Of a stretch of 64,000 nt of DNA, positions 33,369-43,380 are shown in pieces (position 1 is the first letter of the stretch; every line of letters begins with the position of its first letter). This DNA is from Adineta steineri (Eukaryota > Rotifera > Eurotatoria > Adinetida > Adinetidae). The notes beneath the pieces are model-generated. The model was given only the letters and a program-made list of their open reading frames with translations. It made no database searches and was not told the DNA's origin. A program made the position numbers and the translations under genes. Location of the stretch: positions 62,001 through 126,000 of the forward strand of contig CAJNOI010000216.1 of NCBI GenBank assembly GCA_905250115.1, given 5' to 3'.

Positions 33369-33407
33369 TGACTGCATTTCCTTCAGATATATAATGAAGA
33401 TGACGTG

Positions 33408-33472
33408 TTCGAGTGAGTGGGTTTAGCTGTGGGTATAATGTTAATCCCATACCCACACCCACCCTCAAGATG
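33408..33472. repeat. TGTGGG-type hairpin, second of a pair
   Basis: gagtgagtgggtttagctgtgg faces catacccacacccaccctca followed by agat. It lies 170 bp beyond the eIF4A stop codon. Confidence 0.7.
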
Positions 33473-33645
33473 TGGATCTTATTCAATCCACTATATCATT
33501 TTATTGTATGATATCAATATTTTCATCTTGGTTGCGAATTAAAAAAAAGAGAGAGAGATTCGATCTTAAAATATTTATTTATTCTTGTAATTTAGTACAT
33601 ATATTATCAAAAATATATGAAATATAAAAAATGTTCTTTAGAAAT

Positions 33646-35463
33646 TTAAAGAAACTCGGCTACATTCATCGGCATCTCTTGTATTCGAGTATTGTAGAAT
33701 TGTTCGATGTCACGTAATACTGATCGATCTTCGTCGGTAACAAAATTGATGGCAACACCACGACGACCAAATCGACCACCGCGACCAATACTTTAAAATA
33801 AAATAAAGAAAATTCTTATGTATTAAATATTGAAATGTGAACTTACCGATGAATGTAATTTTCACGATTGTTTGGTAAATCATAATTGATGACAATATTG
33901 ACTTGTTGAACATCGATACCACGTGCTAACAAATCGGTTGCAATTAATATTCGACTGGAACCAGAACGAAATTCTTTCATAATAGTTTCACGATCTTTCT
34001 GATCCATATTACCACACTAAATCGATGATTAATTATTTCTATCTGATGTATCAAACAAACTTACCATAGCTGAAACAGTAAAATCGCGTGAGCTTAATTT
34101 TTCCGTTAAAAATTCGACTTTTCGACGAGTGTTGCAAAAGATAACAGCCTTTGTAATCGACATCGTTTCATAAAGATCACAGAGTGTATCCAATTTATTA
34201 TTCTGAATATGAATAAATTATTCATGATAAGTTTAGATGATTATTAAATACTTACTTCACGTCCTACATTGATATAAAATTGTCGAATACCTTCGAGTGT
34301 CAATTCTTCTTTTTTAACAAGAATTTTTATTGGATTCTCCATGAATCGTTTTGTTACATTAAGAATCTCGGTAGCCATAGTAGCCGAGATAAGAATAGTC
34401 TAACAATAAAACAAATCATCTCAAAGACAAAGTAAGCATTTTTATTCCTACTTGAATATCTTCTGGCATCATCACGAAGATATTATAAATTTGTTCTTTA
34501 AAACCTTCTTTAAGCATTTCATCAGCTTCGTCCAATACAAGCATTTTGATATTTTTACGACCTGAAGAAATTTATTATCAAAACTTCAAAAAATCGATGT
34601 CAAATATTAACAACTTACGAAGAATCGATCGACTTAGCATGTCATGGACACGACCTGGTGTACCAACAACAATTTGTACCCCTGATTCAAGTCGCTTCAT
34701 ATCATTTTGAACCTTAGTACCACCGACACAAGCATAACATGTTACACCCATGTAATCACCAAGTGCCAACACGACTTTTTGTGTCTAGAGAATACGATAA
34801 AAAAAATTGTTTTTCATGTCGTTAAATTACACATCTCTAAATTATACCTGTTGAGCCAATTCACGTGTAGGAGCCAAAATAAGTGCTTGAGTTTCTTTGA
34901 AATTTATATCGATGCGTTGCAAAATCGATATACTGAATGTAGCCGTTTTGCCCGTACCTGATTGTGCTTGAGCAATGACATCATGTCCTATGAAAAATCT
35001 CGATAGTAATTAATTCTGTTTTCTATCAAATCTTAAAATTTACCTAATATGCATGGCTTTATTGCTCGTTGCTGAATAGCAGATGGTTGTTCAAAACCGT
35101 AACCATAAATACCACGTAGAAGTGGTTCATGTAAATTCATCTCATCGAATTTCTCAACCATTTCTGTCCAATTGCTCTCGATTGTTCCATCTTGAACGAA
35201 AAAAATGTTTATGAGAATATTTTGTTAGATATACATACCGACTCCCACCGAATGAACATCCTCATCTGAATGCCCATTGGCATTATTCCTAGAATAGAAA
35301 TTTGAAATTCATATGCATTACAAATCATGCTGAAGTCAAAGTTTTTTAATGCAAAAGAAGATTCATCTCTTATGGGAAAAAATGATCGTTTTTTTCTGAC
35401 TTACTCGAGCGGAGCTTTTGTTCTATATGCGTTTGCTTTTGTATTTGTTTGAATATCGCTCAT
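33646..35463 (-). CDS. eIF4A: eukaryotic initiation factor 4A, DEAD-box RNA helicase (422 aa)
   Basis: Ten exons (minus): 35463-35405, 35288-35239, 35190-35044, 34987-34848, 34784-34619, 34561-34452, 34399-34256, 34202-34065, 34016-33847 and 33790-33646. They sum to 423 codons with stop. The full helicase motif set is present: Q motif [14 protein letters not shown], Walker [27 protein letters not shown] in [12 protein letters not shown] in LISATMA, motif [25 protein letters not shown], and [11 protein letters not shown]. The length matches eIF4A (about 400). It unwinds mRNA 5' ends within eIF4F during translation initiation. eIF4A rather than eIF4A3/DDX48 is favoured by residues such as [20 protein letters not shown], but I could not compare directly. 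The introns are all 48-116 bp. Confidence 0.93.
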
Positions 35464-36102
35464 AAATGAAACAATATGGAATAATAATTCATTGAAAATA
35501 TCTAGAATTATAATGGATTAAAAAATACAGAATTGCTCAATAAGAAGAAAAAAATAACGACTTTACAAACACGAACAAATTATATATGAAAGTTTCTATG
35601 GACGTGTAGCAACTATTTAAACAGTGTTATTGCGAAACTGATTCTTGCGAAATTACGAAATAAAAAAACCCACTGTAAAGTGACGTAAGTATCAGCGAAT
35701 CGCAAGAAACCAGTAAAATATAAAAATTAATATAGATGGAGGCTTATTCAGGAAAAAACGACTGCGAAAGGGATAGTATTTTAAACAAGTTGCTTTGGCA
35801 CAGATGTCGGTAGTTGTCGAGCAGCAACTCTTCATTTATAATATATCATTAGGGTGTGGAAAGAACATAGTATCAACGCCTATACTTTCAAATCTGAGAG
35901 AGGCACCTGAAAAAGTTCCCTTGTTAATTCAATTCATTATGAATATATTGTTTCCTAGTTATTTGAAATAACTGAATCGAAGTTTATTGATTCTTTTAAC
36001 AAAAGCATGCAGGTTTAGAAATAGATTAGAAATTGGAAGAATTTTTTGTATGATCTACAATTCTGTAGTATAAGTATTGTTTGATTCGCTAAAGAATTAG
36101 GA
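35464..36102. other. intergenic, eIF4A promoter side
   Basis: It contains the upstream region of eIF4A and the 3' UTR of the RTA1-like gene, both minus strand. No exon or RNA gene recognised. Confidence 0.45.
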
Positions 36103-36921
36103 TTATATGTTTTTCATTTGAGGATTGAGAGGCATCTCATTAATTTTTTTATCATTCTTGATATATCGGCCAGGATGAAAAATATTGAAAGCGACTAGTG
36201 CGATAATCATTGGAAGACCATCAAGACATGCGAAAAAGACTTCATGAGTAATAATATAACCAGTCCAACCGGCTTGTAATTCTACTGTTCGATAAATACA
36301 ACGAATAAATATCATCAAAGTAACTAAACCCATACCAAGTATAAAGATTTTGATATTTTTTGGTATCTCTGCTTTTGCCATGCCTACTCGAATGACGTAT
36401 ATCAACACAAGTACTACATACACTAACATACTGAGCATTTGCCAACATATACCTGCGATCATGATATGAGTGCCAAGAGTGGTATCACTATTCGTTCGAG
36501 CTGCAGTTGCGGCTTGTCCTCCACCAATGGCTTGGATAATAAGTGAGATAAGATCAGCAATAACAAAGACCACGGTATATACTAGTGGTGGTATGCAAGA
36601 GTATTGACGACCGACTATTATGATGATCTGACCAAAGACAACATAGAGTGCGGCCGAGAAGAACGATGGAGCAATAATAAGCGTCACCGTCTGAGCAAGG
36701 AAAGCATCAAGACTTGTGTCGTCATGCCATGAATAAATACGTGCAGCATAGCCTATAATTTCCGTTATGCCACCAATAACCAGCACAACGAGCCACCACA
36801 TACGAGAGGTCCACACCTGATACCCATGAACAATAGTAGAAAGTACGAACAATACTAAGCCTGTAATGCCGACACCTAATGATGGTTGATATCCATATGC
36901 AGAACGAGTGGAAGAGCTCAT
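36103..36921 (-). CDS. RTA1-like 7TM membrane protein, fungal-type (272 aa)
   Basis: A single uninterrupted exon from the ATG at 36921. Seven hydrophobic segments are visible, starting GVGITGLVLFVLSTIVHGYQ and MWWLVVLVIGGITEIIGYAAR. The C-terminal half carries the family hallmarks: FIRCIYRTVELQAGWTGYI, then THEVFFACLDGLPMIIALVAF and NIFHPGRY. This is the R-x-(I/V)-(F/Y)-R-x-x-E, HE-x-x-(F/Y), D, HPG pattern of RTA1/Rsb1-type proteins, implicated in fungi in resistance to toxic lipids and in long-chain-base export. The length fits the family (270-320). RTA1 proteins are otherwise mainly fungal, so horizontal acquisition is likely, an inference supported by the lack of introns next to a ten-exon gene. 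No pathway partner is nearby. Confidence 0.85.
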   Translation of the reverse strand: MSSSTRSAYGYQPSLGVGITGLVLFVLSTIVHGYQVWTSRMWWLVVLVIGGITEIIGYAARIYSWHDDTSLDAFLAQTVTLIIAPSFFSAALYVVFGQIIIIVGRQYSCIPPLVYTVVFVIADLISLIIQAIGGGQAATAARTNSDTTLGTHIMIAGICWQMLSMLVYVVLVLIYVIRVGMAKAEIPKNIKIFILGMGLVTLMIFIRCIYRTVELQAGWTGYIITHEVFFACLDGLPMIIALVAFNIFHPGRYIKNDKKINEMPLNPQMKNI

Positions 36922-37119
36922 TGAAGAAGGCGAATTTAATATTTCCTAGAAATAATTAATATGAGCGTTCAAATTGTTCTACTTGACTGTCGTTGACAAT
37001 AAACGTAGACGAGCCAAAGCTACAAAATTAATCAACAAGAATTCTTACAACACTTCGAACATATAGAAATATAAACGGTAGTTAAGCGCATGAGAAACAT
37101 TGCTAGAGTGATCGAGAAC

Positions 37120-37195
37120 GAGGGTGACGGTGTGAATGTGGCTGATATATTAATCTACCGCTCACGCCTTCACTAAAACTCACACCTACATCTGC
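37120..37195. repeat. TGTGGG-type hairpin, degenerate
   Basis: gagggtgacggtgtgaatgtgg faces a worn C arm, cactaaaactcacacctaca. It is strongly decayed. Confidence 0.5.
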
Positions 37196-37208
37196 TGATT
37201 TGATTTTC

Positions 37209-37346
37209 AATCGATTATGTTGGATTTTTTTGAATAACCTGATTTTACGGAATTAAACGCAGAACCATACGTAATCGATTATGTTGGATTTTTTTGAATA
37301 ACCTGATTTTACGGAACTAAACACAAAACCATGAGTAATCGATTAC
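37209..37346. repeat. tandem repeat, 64 bp x 2.2
   Basis: The unit starts aatcgattatgttggatt and contains gaataacctgattttacgga. Copies start at 37209, 37273 and a partial one at 37337. The first two differ at only a few positions (for example aattaaacgcag versus aactaaacacaa), so the duplication is recent. Confidence 0.9.
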
Positions 37347-38208
37347 TTTATGAAGTTTTATCAGAGACTGTTCTATTTAATGGATAATAATCGAATTTTT
37401 AGTTCTTTTGTTTTATATGGGATGGTAGATTTCAGTTGCCTCACTATCGCATGAAAAAAAGATTTGAAGGAATTCGAAACATAGCGTGCAATTGTTCAAA
37501 AAAAAGAATAATCCAGACTGAGTTTAACTTATCGCTCTTATGATTCTGTGAAAAAATCGTTATCAAAGAATTTTAAATCAGTATTAGCTTAGAAAATTGA
37601 CAAATTTATATCATATAATAGATCATATCATTTTTACAACTACGACAAGTTTGCGAAGAAATATGAGTACATTGCACTTTCTCACTGTACACAAAAAATT
37701 ACTTACGTATTAGTCGAATGGAGAAACAAAAATAAGTACGCTGCGTTTGATTTTCTTTGCTTTTCTCGTTCTATTGTGGCATAGGACAACATGGTAACGT
37801 TGCTTCTCATCGATGCTTAACGACATTTTAAAAGAAAGGAAGAAGAAAAAACGAGTAATAATCTGAATTGATTCACAACAATGCCAACGTTTCATACTTT
37901 CAATAATTTCTGTTTACTCTTTCATTGTGTTTAAAAATCATCTATATCTTTTACACATCGTAGCATTTTTCAGCTATCGGTAAGAAACGTAAGAGAATTA
38001 TTTAGTATAATACGAAATTCTTGAAAAATTGTCAAAATCGAACCAACAGTCTTTTATCCAAAAAATAGAGTGTAACAATAAATAAAAAAAACTGTTGCAA
38101 TGCTCATTATTTCTTACTAACATATCGCATGATAACCGCATACTCCTTTATTCATCGCTTCATATGAAGTAATCGTAATGAAAGCGAGAAAAAAAACGCC
38201 ACATCAGT

Positions 38209-38316
38209 ATGAGGGTGTGGGTGTGGGTGTGGGTGTGGGTGTGGGTGTGAATGTGGGTGAGTTAAGAGTAGAGATTCCCTCACCCACACCCACACCCACA
38301 CCCACACCCTCAAGAG
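38209..38316. repeat. TGTGGG-type hairpin, largest copy
   Basis: The G arm holds about five consecutive gggtgt units and the C arm about four or five cacccacaccc units, ending cctcaag. The spacer is gagttaagagtagagattcc. It is the longest pure TGTGGG stretch in the window, with potential for a G-quadruplex on one strand and a cruciform. Confidence 0.85.
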
Positions 38317-38788
38317 GGAACAGTTCGAGAATATGATTTTAAAAATTGTAATATCCACTAATTTATTAGAAAGTGCATATTGGTTATAAGCGACAGCATC
38401 TACGAAAATTTTGCTATTGCTAAAGAAATTTAACCAATAGAATTAAATGATACATAAATCTATAAATATTATCGATATTTCATTTAGTAACCAGTAACAC
38501 ATAAAGAATAGATTTTTGATAATAATAATAATTTAATGGACAGTACAAGACTGAATTTTATCACACAGAAATATGATCATACTATTTGGCATATGATTCA
38601 TTCGATTAATAGCAAACATACGATGCAAAATAATAATTTCACCATAAGCATGAGTCACCCTTACCGATAATATTTTCTTTCTTTTTGCATTGATATTTCA
38701 CCATAACTTCGAAAGAAATACAAACTACTTTTTATCATATAAAAGTACAGAGTTTTTCTCTACATTACTCTCAATTCTACAAAAAAAC

Positions 38789-40177
38789 ATGCTTGGCAAC
38801 GAAGAATCAACCGTTAATAAACAAACTTCAGATCCTAAATATGTAGGCAATTTACCTGATATGCCACTGGAAGCACTTGTTTTATATGATTCATCGAATG
38901 ATCGTCGTTGTGTATCATCAGTTCGATTATTTCTTACTAAATATCGTAAAATTCCATGTGTTTTATATTGTTTAAGTACTGATAATTCACGATTATTACA
39001 TTCAACATCAATATTCAATCATCTTCGTGATGAATTAAAACATGATTTAGATACCGATCATATTATGGGAACTTATAATTATGAAACAGATCAAATGGAT
39101 CTTAATTCAACTTTATCCGATTTAGGTAATGGTATAATGATTGAAATGAATGAAATATATTTAATTGGTGAGGTACAAAATCCTAATAAATTAAAACCGG
39201 ATAATTCTGCTAATGGGTTTTTAATAGCATCACGATTACATATTTATTATCTACCTGAGCATGCAAAATATGTACAAGAATTAGCAAAATCTTTTAAGAA
39301 AATGATGGTTATGACAGTAGAACCAAGTAAAGTATCTACTTTACAAATGGTTTGTAAAAATCAATATGGTTATTATCTTAGTGCTATTAATATCAAAAAA
39401 CCAGTTATTACTGATCTTGCACTTCATTATGGAAAGAATTTTGTTTCAATACATAATACAATTATAAAAAGTTTTAATAAAAAAGAAGAAAAAGGAATTG
39501 TTCTTTTACATGGTATTCCCGGTTCAGGTAAATTCAATATAGTCGCTTGATAATTTCGATATTTTTTTTTTGTTTTTAAATAGGAAAAACACATTATATT
39601 CGATATTTAATTCATGAAGTTGAAGAAAAAATGTTGATTTATGTCCCACCTGATATGGCAAAAGAAATTTCTTCACCAGAATTTCTACCATTTCTTATGC
39701 AATATCAAAATTCAATTCTTATTATTGAAGATGCTGAAAATATTATTAAAGATCGAAATGAATCTACTACACCATCACAAGCTGTTGCTAATCTACTTAA
39801 TTTGTAAATAAAAATTTTTAATTTATTTAGTCTTACCTTTTTTTTGTTGTTGTTTTAGATCTGATGGTTTATTAGGTGATGCTATGCATCAACAAATACT
39901 TGCTACATTTAATTGTGATTTAACAACTATTGATCCAGCTCTATTACGTAAAGGACGTTTAATTGCAAATTATGAATTCAATAAATTAGATATAGAAAGT
40001 TCGAAAATTCTGTCAGATAAATTAGGATTTGGCATTGAACATATTAATGAATCAATGACACTTGCAGAAATTTACAATCATGGTGAAAGCAAAGAACAAA
40101 ACGAAGAAGAAGTTATTATAAAAAGACAAACAGGGTCATCGCGAGGGCGGGGCCGTGGGGGACATTATTGTCAGTGA
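38789..40177 (+). CDS. AAA-family ATPase (425 aa)
   Basis: Exons 38789-39527, 39584-39803 and 39859-40177 give 426 codons with stop. The ATG at 38789 (MLGNEESTVNKQ) is preferred over 38690. An N-terminal half of about 235 residues has no recognised motif (LEALVLYDSSNDRRCVSS, MIEMNEIYLIGEVQN). The ATPase core follows: Walker A GIPGSGKT (242-249, split by intron 1), Walker B ILIIEDAE (291-298), the NLLNLSDGLL segment, sensor-1 LATFN and the arginine-finger-like IDPALLRKGRLI. The small helical lid appears shortened. A GC-rich tail codes SSRGRGRGGHY, an RGG-type end unlike the rest of the gene. The SDGLL..ATFN..LLRKGRL series is one I associate with bacterial BCS1/AAA-like ATPases, so bacterial origin with later intron gain is possible. 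Role unknown. Confidence 0.82.
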
Positions 40178-40691
40178 TTGTTGAATAAAAATGCCAACTT
40201 CACTCTTTTTGTCTTATAGATATGAATATTACGTAGTCAAATTTGTAGTTTTGATCTCACCAACTCGGGACACTTCTGAGGACAAGAATAAACCAATAAT
40301 CGATTATTACGAATTGAAGTGTTTACATATAATAAAAACATTTTCCGTTTTATTACATTTTAATTATCTTATTATGTTTACTCGAAGAGCAGTTTGTGAT
40401 CAATTATATAAATAATAGATAATAGTGAATCTCATAGAAGTAAATGTAAATGATCATAAAATCTGAAGAATATATTCAAACGAAAGCATTTCACTTGTGA
40501 CAAATCAAAAATCCTTCTCAACTGTCGTACTTAGAGATGTGAATGATGGATATCATAAATAAGATTACAGTATTCATATTAATCACACCGCCATTCACCA
40601 CCGTGAAGGTGCATTATATCTATCATCTGTTAATGTCGTCTTCATTCTGATGTCTTACTTGCGTAAAGTGTCATATATATATACGGGGGAA
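40178..40691. other. intergenic between AAA gene and U6
   Basis: A 74-codon frame at 40191 has no recognisable domain. A very degraded hairpin-like stretch lies at about 40533-40616 (gatgtgaatgatgg with cgccattcaccacc). Nothing else seen. Confidence 0.4.
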
Positions 40692-40741
40692 AAAAATATG
40701 AAACGATTCACGATTTTGCGTGTCATCCTTGCGCAGGGACC

Positions 40742-40773
<32 letters not shown>

Positions 40774-40801
40774 TTACATATTCCCACCGAAGTGGAAGAT
40801 G
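40692..40801 (-). ncRNA. U6: U6 spliceosomal snRNA
   Basis: The minus strand reads atcttccacttcggtggga (the 5' stem-loop), then aaaattggaacgatacagag, aagattagcatgg (with the invariant ACAGAGA box and AGC triad), tccctgcgcaaggatgacac and gcaaaatcgtgaatcgttt, and ends in a T run at 40690-40696. This is the nearly invariant core of U6, transcribed by RNA polymerase III with a T-run terminator. Compared with the usual sequence the 5' stem and the region between it and ACAGAGA differ, as expected between phyla. A TATA element sits upstream. It looks functional rather than a pseudogene: core boxes and promoter are both intact. Confidence 0.93.
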
Positions 40802-40822
40802 TCAAATAATCCTTTCTAATAT

Positions 40823-40830
40823 CTTATATA
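40823..40830 (-). promoter_or_regulatory. TATA box of the U6 gene
   Basis: TATATAAG on the minus strand, about 22-29 bp upstream of the U6 5' end at about 40801. This is the position expected for a type 3 RNA polymerase III promoter. No proximal sequence element could be recognised. Confidence 0.7.
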
Positions 40831-40831
40831 G

Positions 40832-41718
40832 TGAATTCAGATGAAAGAAAACAAAAAACTGAATAGATAAAAAAGATCACAAACTTCAAACAATATATGA
40901 CATCCAGCAAAAAGAAAGAAATGTTAGTTACGGATTATTTTTTCATAATATATAATTCATTTGAGTTTGTAGAGTACTTCATAGGGATGCTAAACTACAG
41001 AAAATGAAGATAGTGCACTTCCTCGCTAGAAGCTTGCTAAAGACTCAAAAATAAAATTTCAAGAAAGAAAAACATTAAAGAAGATAGTGTGTATCAGCTG
41101 AGATGTTGATTATTATATTAAATTTGATTAATATTTTTTTAAATAGCAGAATTTTTCCATATAGTGCAGATGAATAAAACAATTCACAAAGAAATATTTA
41201 AAATAACCTTAACAATGTAAGAAGAAATGTTCAGACAGACAGTACTTTATTAATAGAGGAAACATGCAGGATTACACACAGTATTACAACATAAAAGCAT
41301 AAGAATAATCATGATTATAGTTCCATGTCTATATTCAAGTGTCATTAAGTATAGTTTATTCATTTGCACGATAGTGCATTTATCCATCAGAAGTTCATTT
41401 TCTAGTTGCTTTTTCAGGATAGTTTATAGATGAATTTATGCAGACTTATTTGTTCTCTTTTTAATGAGATTATTTACAACCGTATCAACGTATATTCACA
41501 TCTACTTTTCTTCACAATATATCCTCATTTTAGGATAAAAACTGAGTAAAAGTATAGAGTGAAATTGACTAGAAAAATTCATTGAGTAGTTCTCTAATTG
41601 AATTGAAATGGTTTTAATATGAAAAAAGCAGGCCGATTTGCGGTTATATATGTCTTTGTCCCTTCTTCACTTTTTATTATATCTATATAATCATAAAATA
41701 CAATAATAAATGTAGTCT
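40832..41718. other. intergenic, no gene seen
   Basis: AT-rich upstream flank of U6 and downstream flank of the next minus-strand gene. No motif or repeat found. Confidence 0.4.
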
Positions 41719-42233
41719 CTATGAAGGAATTAGCTGATTGATCTGCTGCTTCACATATTCACTTGTCAATAAATCACGATGCATTCGATCTTTGTCATTA
41801 TAAAAGCTAACACTTAGTTCTTCATCTAAAAACCATCTGGCAAAAATCGATTTGCTTTTTTCCTCTCCATATAGTTCTTCTATGTAAATAATATTTCGTT
41901 TTCGTTCATCACCAAGAAGACGTTCGAAGTAAGTAGTCTGTATACAATTCTCACGAGCTGGTCGAGGACCAGCAAGAAGAACTTTTACTGATGGATCTTG
42001 CGGATCAAAATTGTATTCACGCATCCAACCTTGGATAACTTCATGCATTTGATTTAACTGAGCAATTGCAGCTGCATCTAATAGAATGGAAAGATCATTA
42101 GTGAGACTTCGACAGAAATTTGTTAACATTACTCGATCAACTGAACCTCTTTTATCCATTTCTTTTCTTAGAAATTTCTTAGATTCAGAAAGTATACGAT
42201 CAGCAGAAACTTTTTCTTTTGATTGTATTGACT
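41719..42233 (-). CDS. partial gene of unknown function, terminal exon
   Basis: The minus-strand frame is open from an acceptor (ttctccttcaaattccag) at 42234 to the stop at 41719, about 171 residues. The first in-frame ATG is at 42159, but the frame continues upstream as SIQSKEKVSADRILSESKKFLRKE, so this is a 3' exon. It is soluble and alpha-helical in look, with blocks VLLAGPRPARENCIQTTYFERLL, NIIYIEELYGEE and FARWFLDEELSVSFYNDKDR. I do not recognise it. Upstream exons should lie beyond 42234, but that sequence is a repeat array (42265-42495) and I found no candidate exon, so the gene may have been cut by the repeat. Confidence 0.55.
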
Positions 42234-42264
42234 CTGGAATTTGAAGGAGAAAGTATCATCCCGG

Positions 42265-42495
42265 AACGGTCGTTTACGAAAGCCCAGTGTTTTTTTAAGT
42301 TTTACTGGGCTTTCGTATCACAAATATACAGGGCTTTCGTATCGTATTGACAAAGTGTACCTATACATTTTACAGGGCCTTCGTATCGTTTTTTGCAGGG
42401 TCTTCGTACCGCTCGTACAGGGTTATCGTAAAGCCAAAATTGTTAATATTATCTCAAATTAAATACTATTAACAGAGCTTTCGTATTGATGTAAG
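42265..42495. repeat. dispersed array of a 16-bp motif with a perfect hairpin
   Basis: The motif cagggctttcgtatcg and close variants recur about six times at spacings of roughly 20-50 bp (ctgggctttcgtatca, cagggccttcgtatcg, cagggtcttcgtaccg, cagggttatcgtaaag, cagagctttcgtattg). The first copy pairs with an inverted copy: acgaaagcccagt and actgggctttcgt form a 13-bp perfect inverted repeat with a loop of about 16 bp. It resembles no other repeat in the window. Confidence 0.75.
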
Positions 42496-42558
42496 TATTT
42501 TGTTAAAGTAACCATGAACAAAGTTTAAGAGTAGCAAGAAAGAACCAGAATATAAATG

Positions 42559-42620
42559 AAGGGTGGGTGTGGGTATGTGATAAAAAAATACTCACACCCA
42601 CACCCACACCCTCTTTGGAG
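42559..42620. repeat. TGTGGG-type hairpin
   Basis: gaagggtgggtgtgggtatgtg faces cacacccacacccacaccct across the A-rich loop taaaaaaatact. Confidence 0.8.
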
Positions 42621-43380
42621 TATACTACCAAACAAACTATCATCTCCTGGAGAAATCTCTGTTTCTACTAGGTGATATCTTCTTTATTACTAGCTTTGTA
42701 TCGGTTCATAGTTCAAATTCAGTCCTTTTTGTGTGTTATATATTCCATCAATATCAAACAACGTTTCATCTATGAGTAGAATATTCATTCTGTCGTCTTA
42801 TTAAAATGTTGAAAAACAATGATTTATGGCAAGGGGAAAAAAATATAATTTCGCCAAAACATCTAAAATAATCACATATTGAGTTTGAATATCAGGCGCT
42901 CATATGAGAAACCATGCGAATGAGTTTAATATATATATATATCAATCTAACAACGTAGATAGATGTTTGCACTATTCGTTCTTTAGTCAGCCACACATTA
43001 TTTATTTGTTATTCTTTTCTTTTTCTCAAATATGATAAACACACCCAAAAAATGTGAAAGCGCTACCCACACACTGATAACACGTGAATTAAGCACCGTC
43101 GTAGTTATCTTTTCGATGTAGAACAGAAAGTAAAAAACGACTCTTCTTTTTATGCGTATTTAAAAGCAAGTTGAAATTTATACTAACGATTTTTGTCAAA
43201 GGTATGATTGGCGATTGTGATGAGAACAAAGTGAGATATTCTTTAATAGGTAAAAAGCTCCCCACTTTTCCCCATAAGTAAGATTTGGGTGACTATTTTT
43301 TATATTACTCGTATCTGTTTGATTTATTAGAAAAATAAAATTCTAATCATATTTAAATTATTCGTAGATCATTTCAAACG
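42621..43380. other. intergenic upstream of patatin-like lipase
   Basis: No gene found. A small (ta)n run lies at about 42929-42945. It should hold the lipase promoter. Confidence 0.4.

Larger units (their letters stand above)
36922..38208. other. intergenic with tandem repeat
   Basis: No gene supported. It holds the hairpin at 37120-37195 and the 64-bp tandem repeat at 37209-37346; the rest is AT-rich. Confidence 0.45.

Noticed and set aside
38152-38358. Frame with VWVWVW and HPHPHP runs
   Set aside because: It is the TGTGGG hairpin read as protein.
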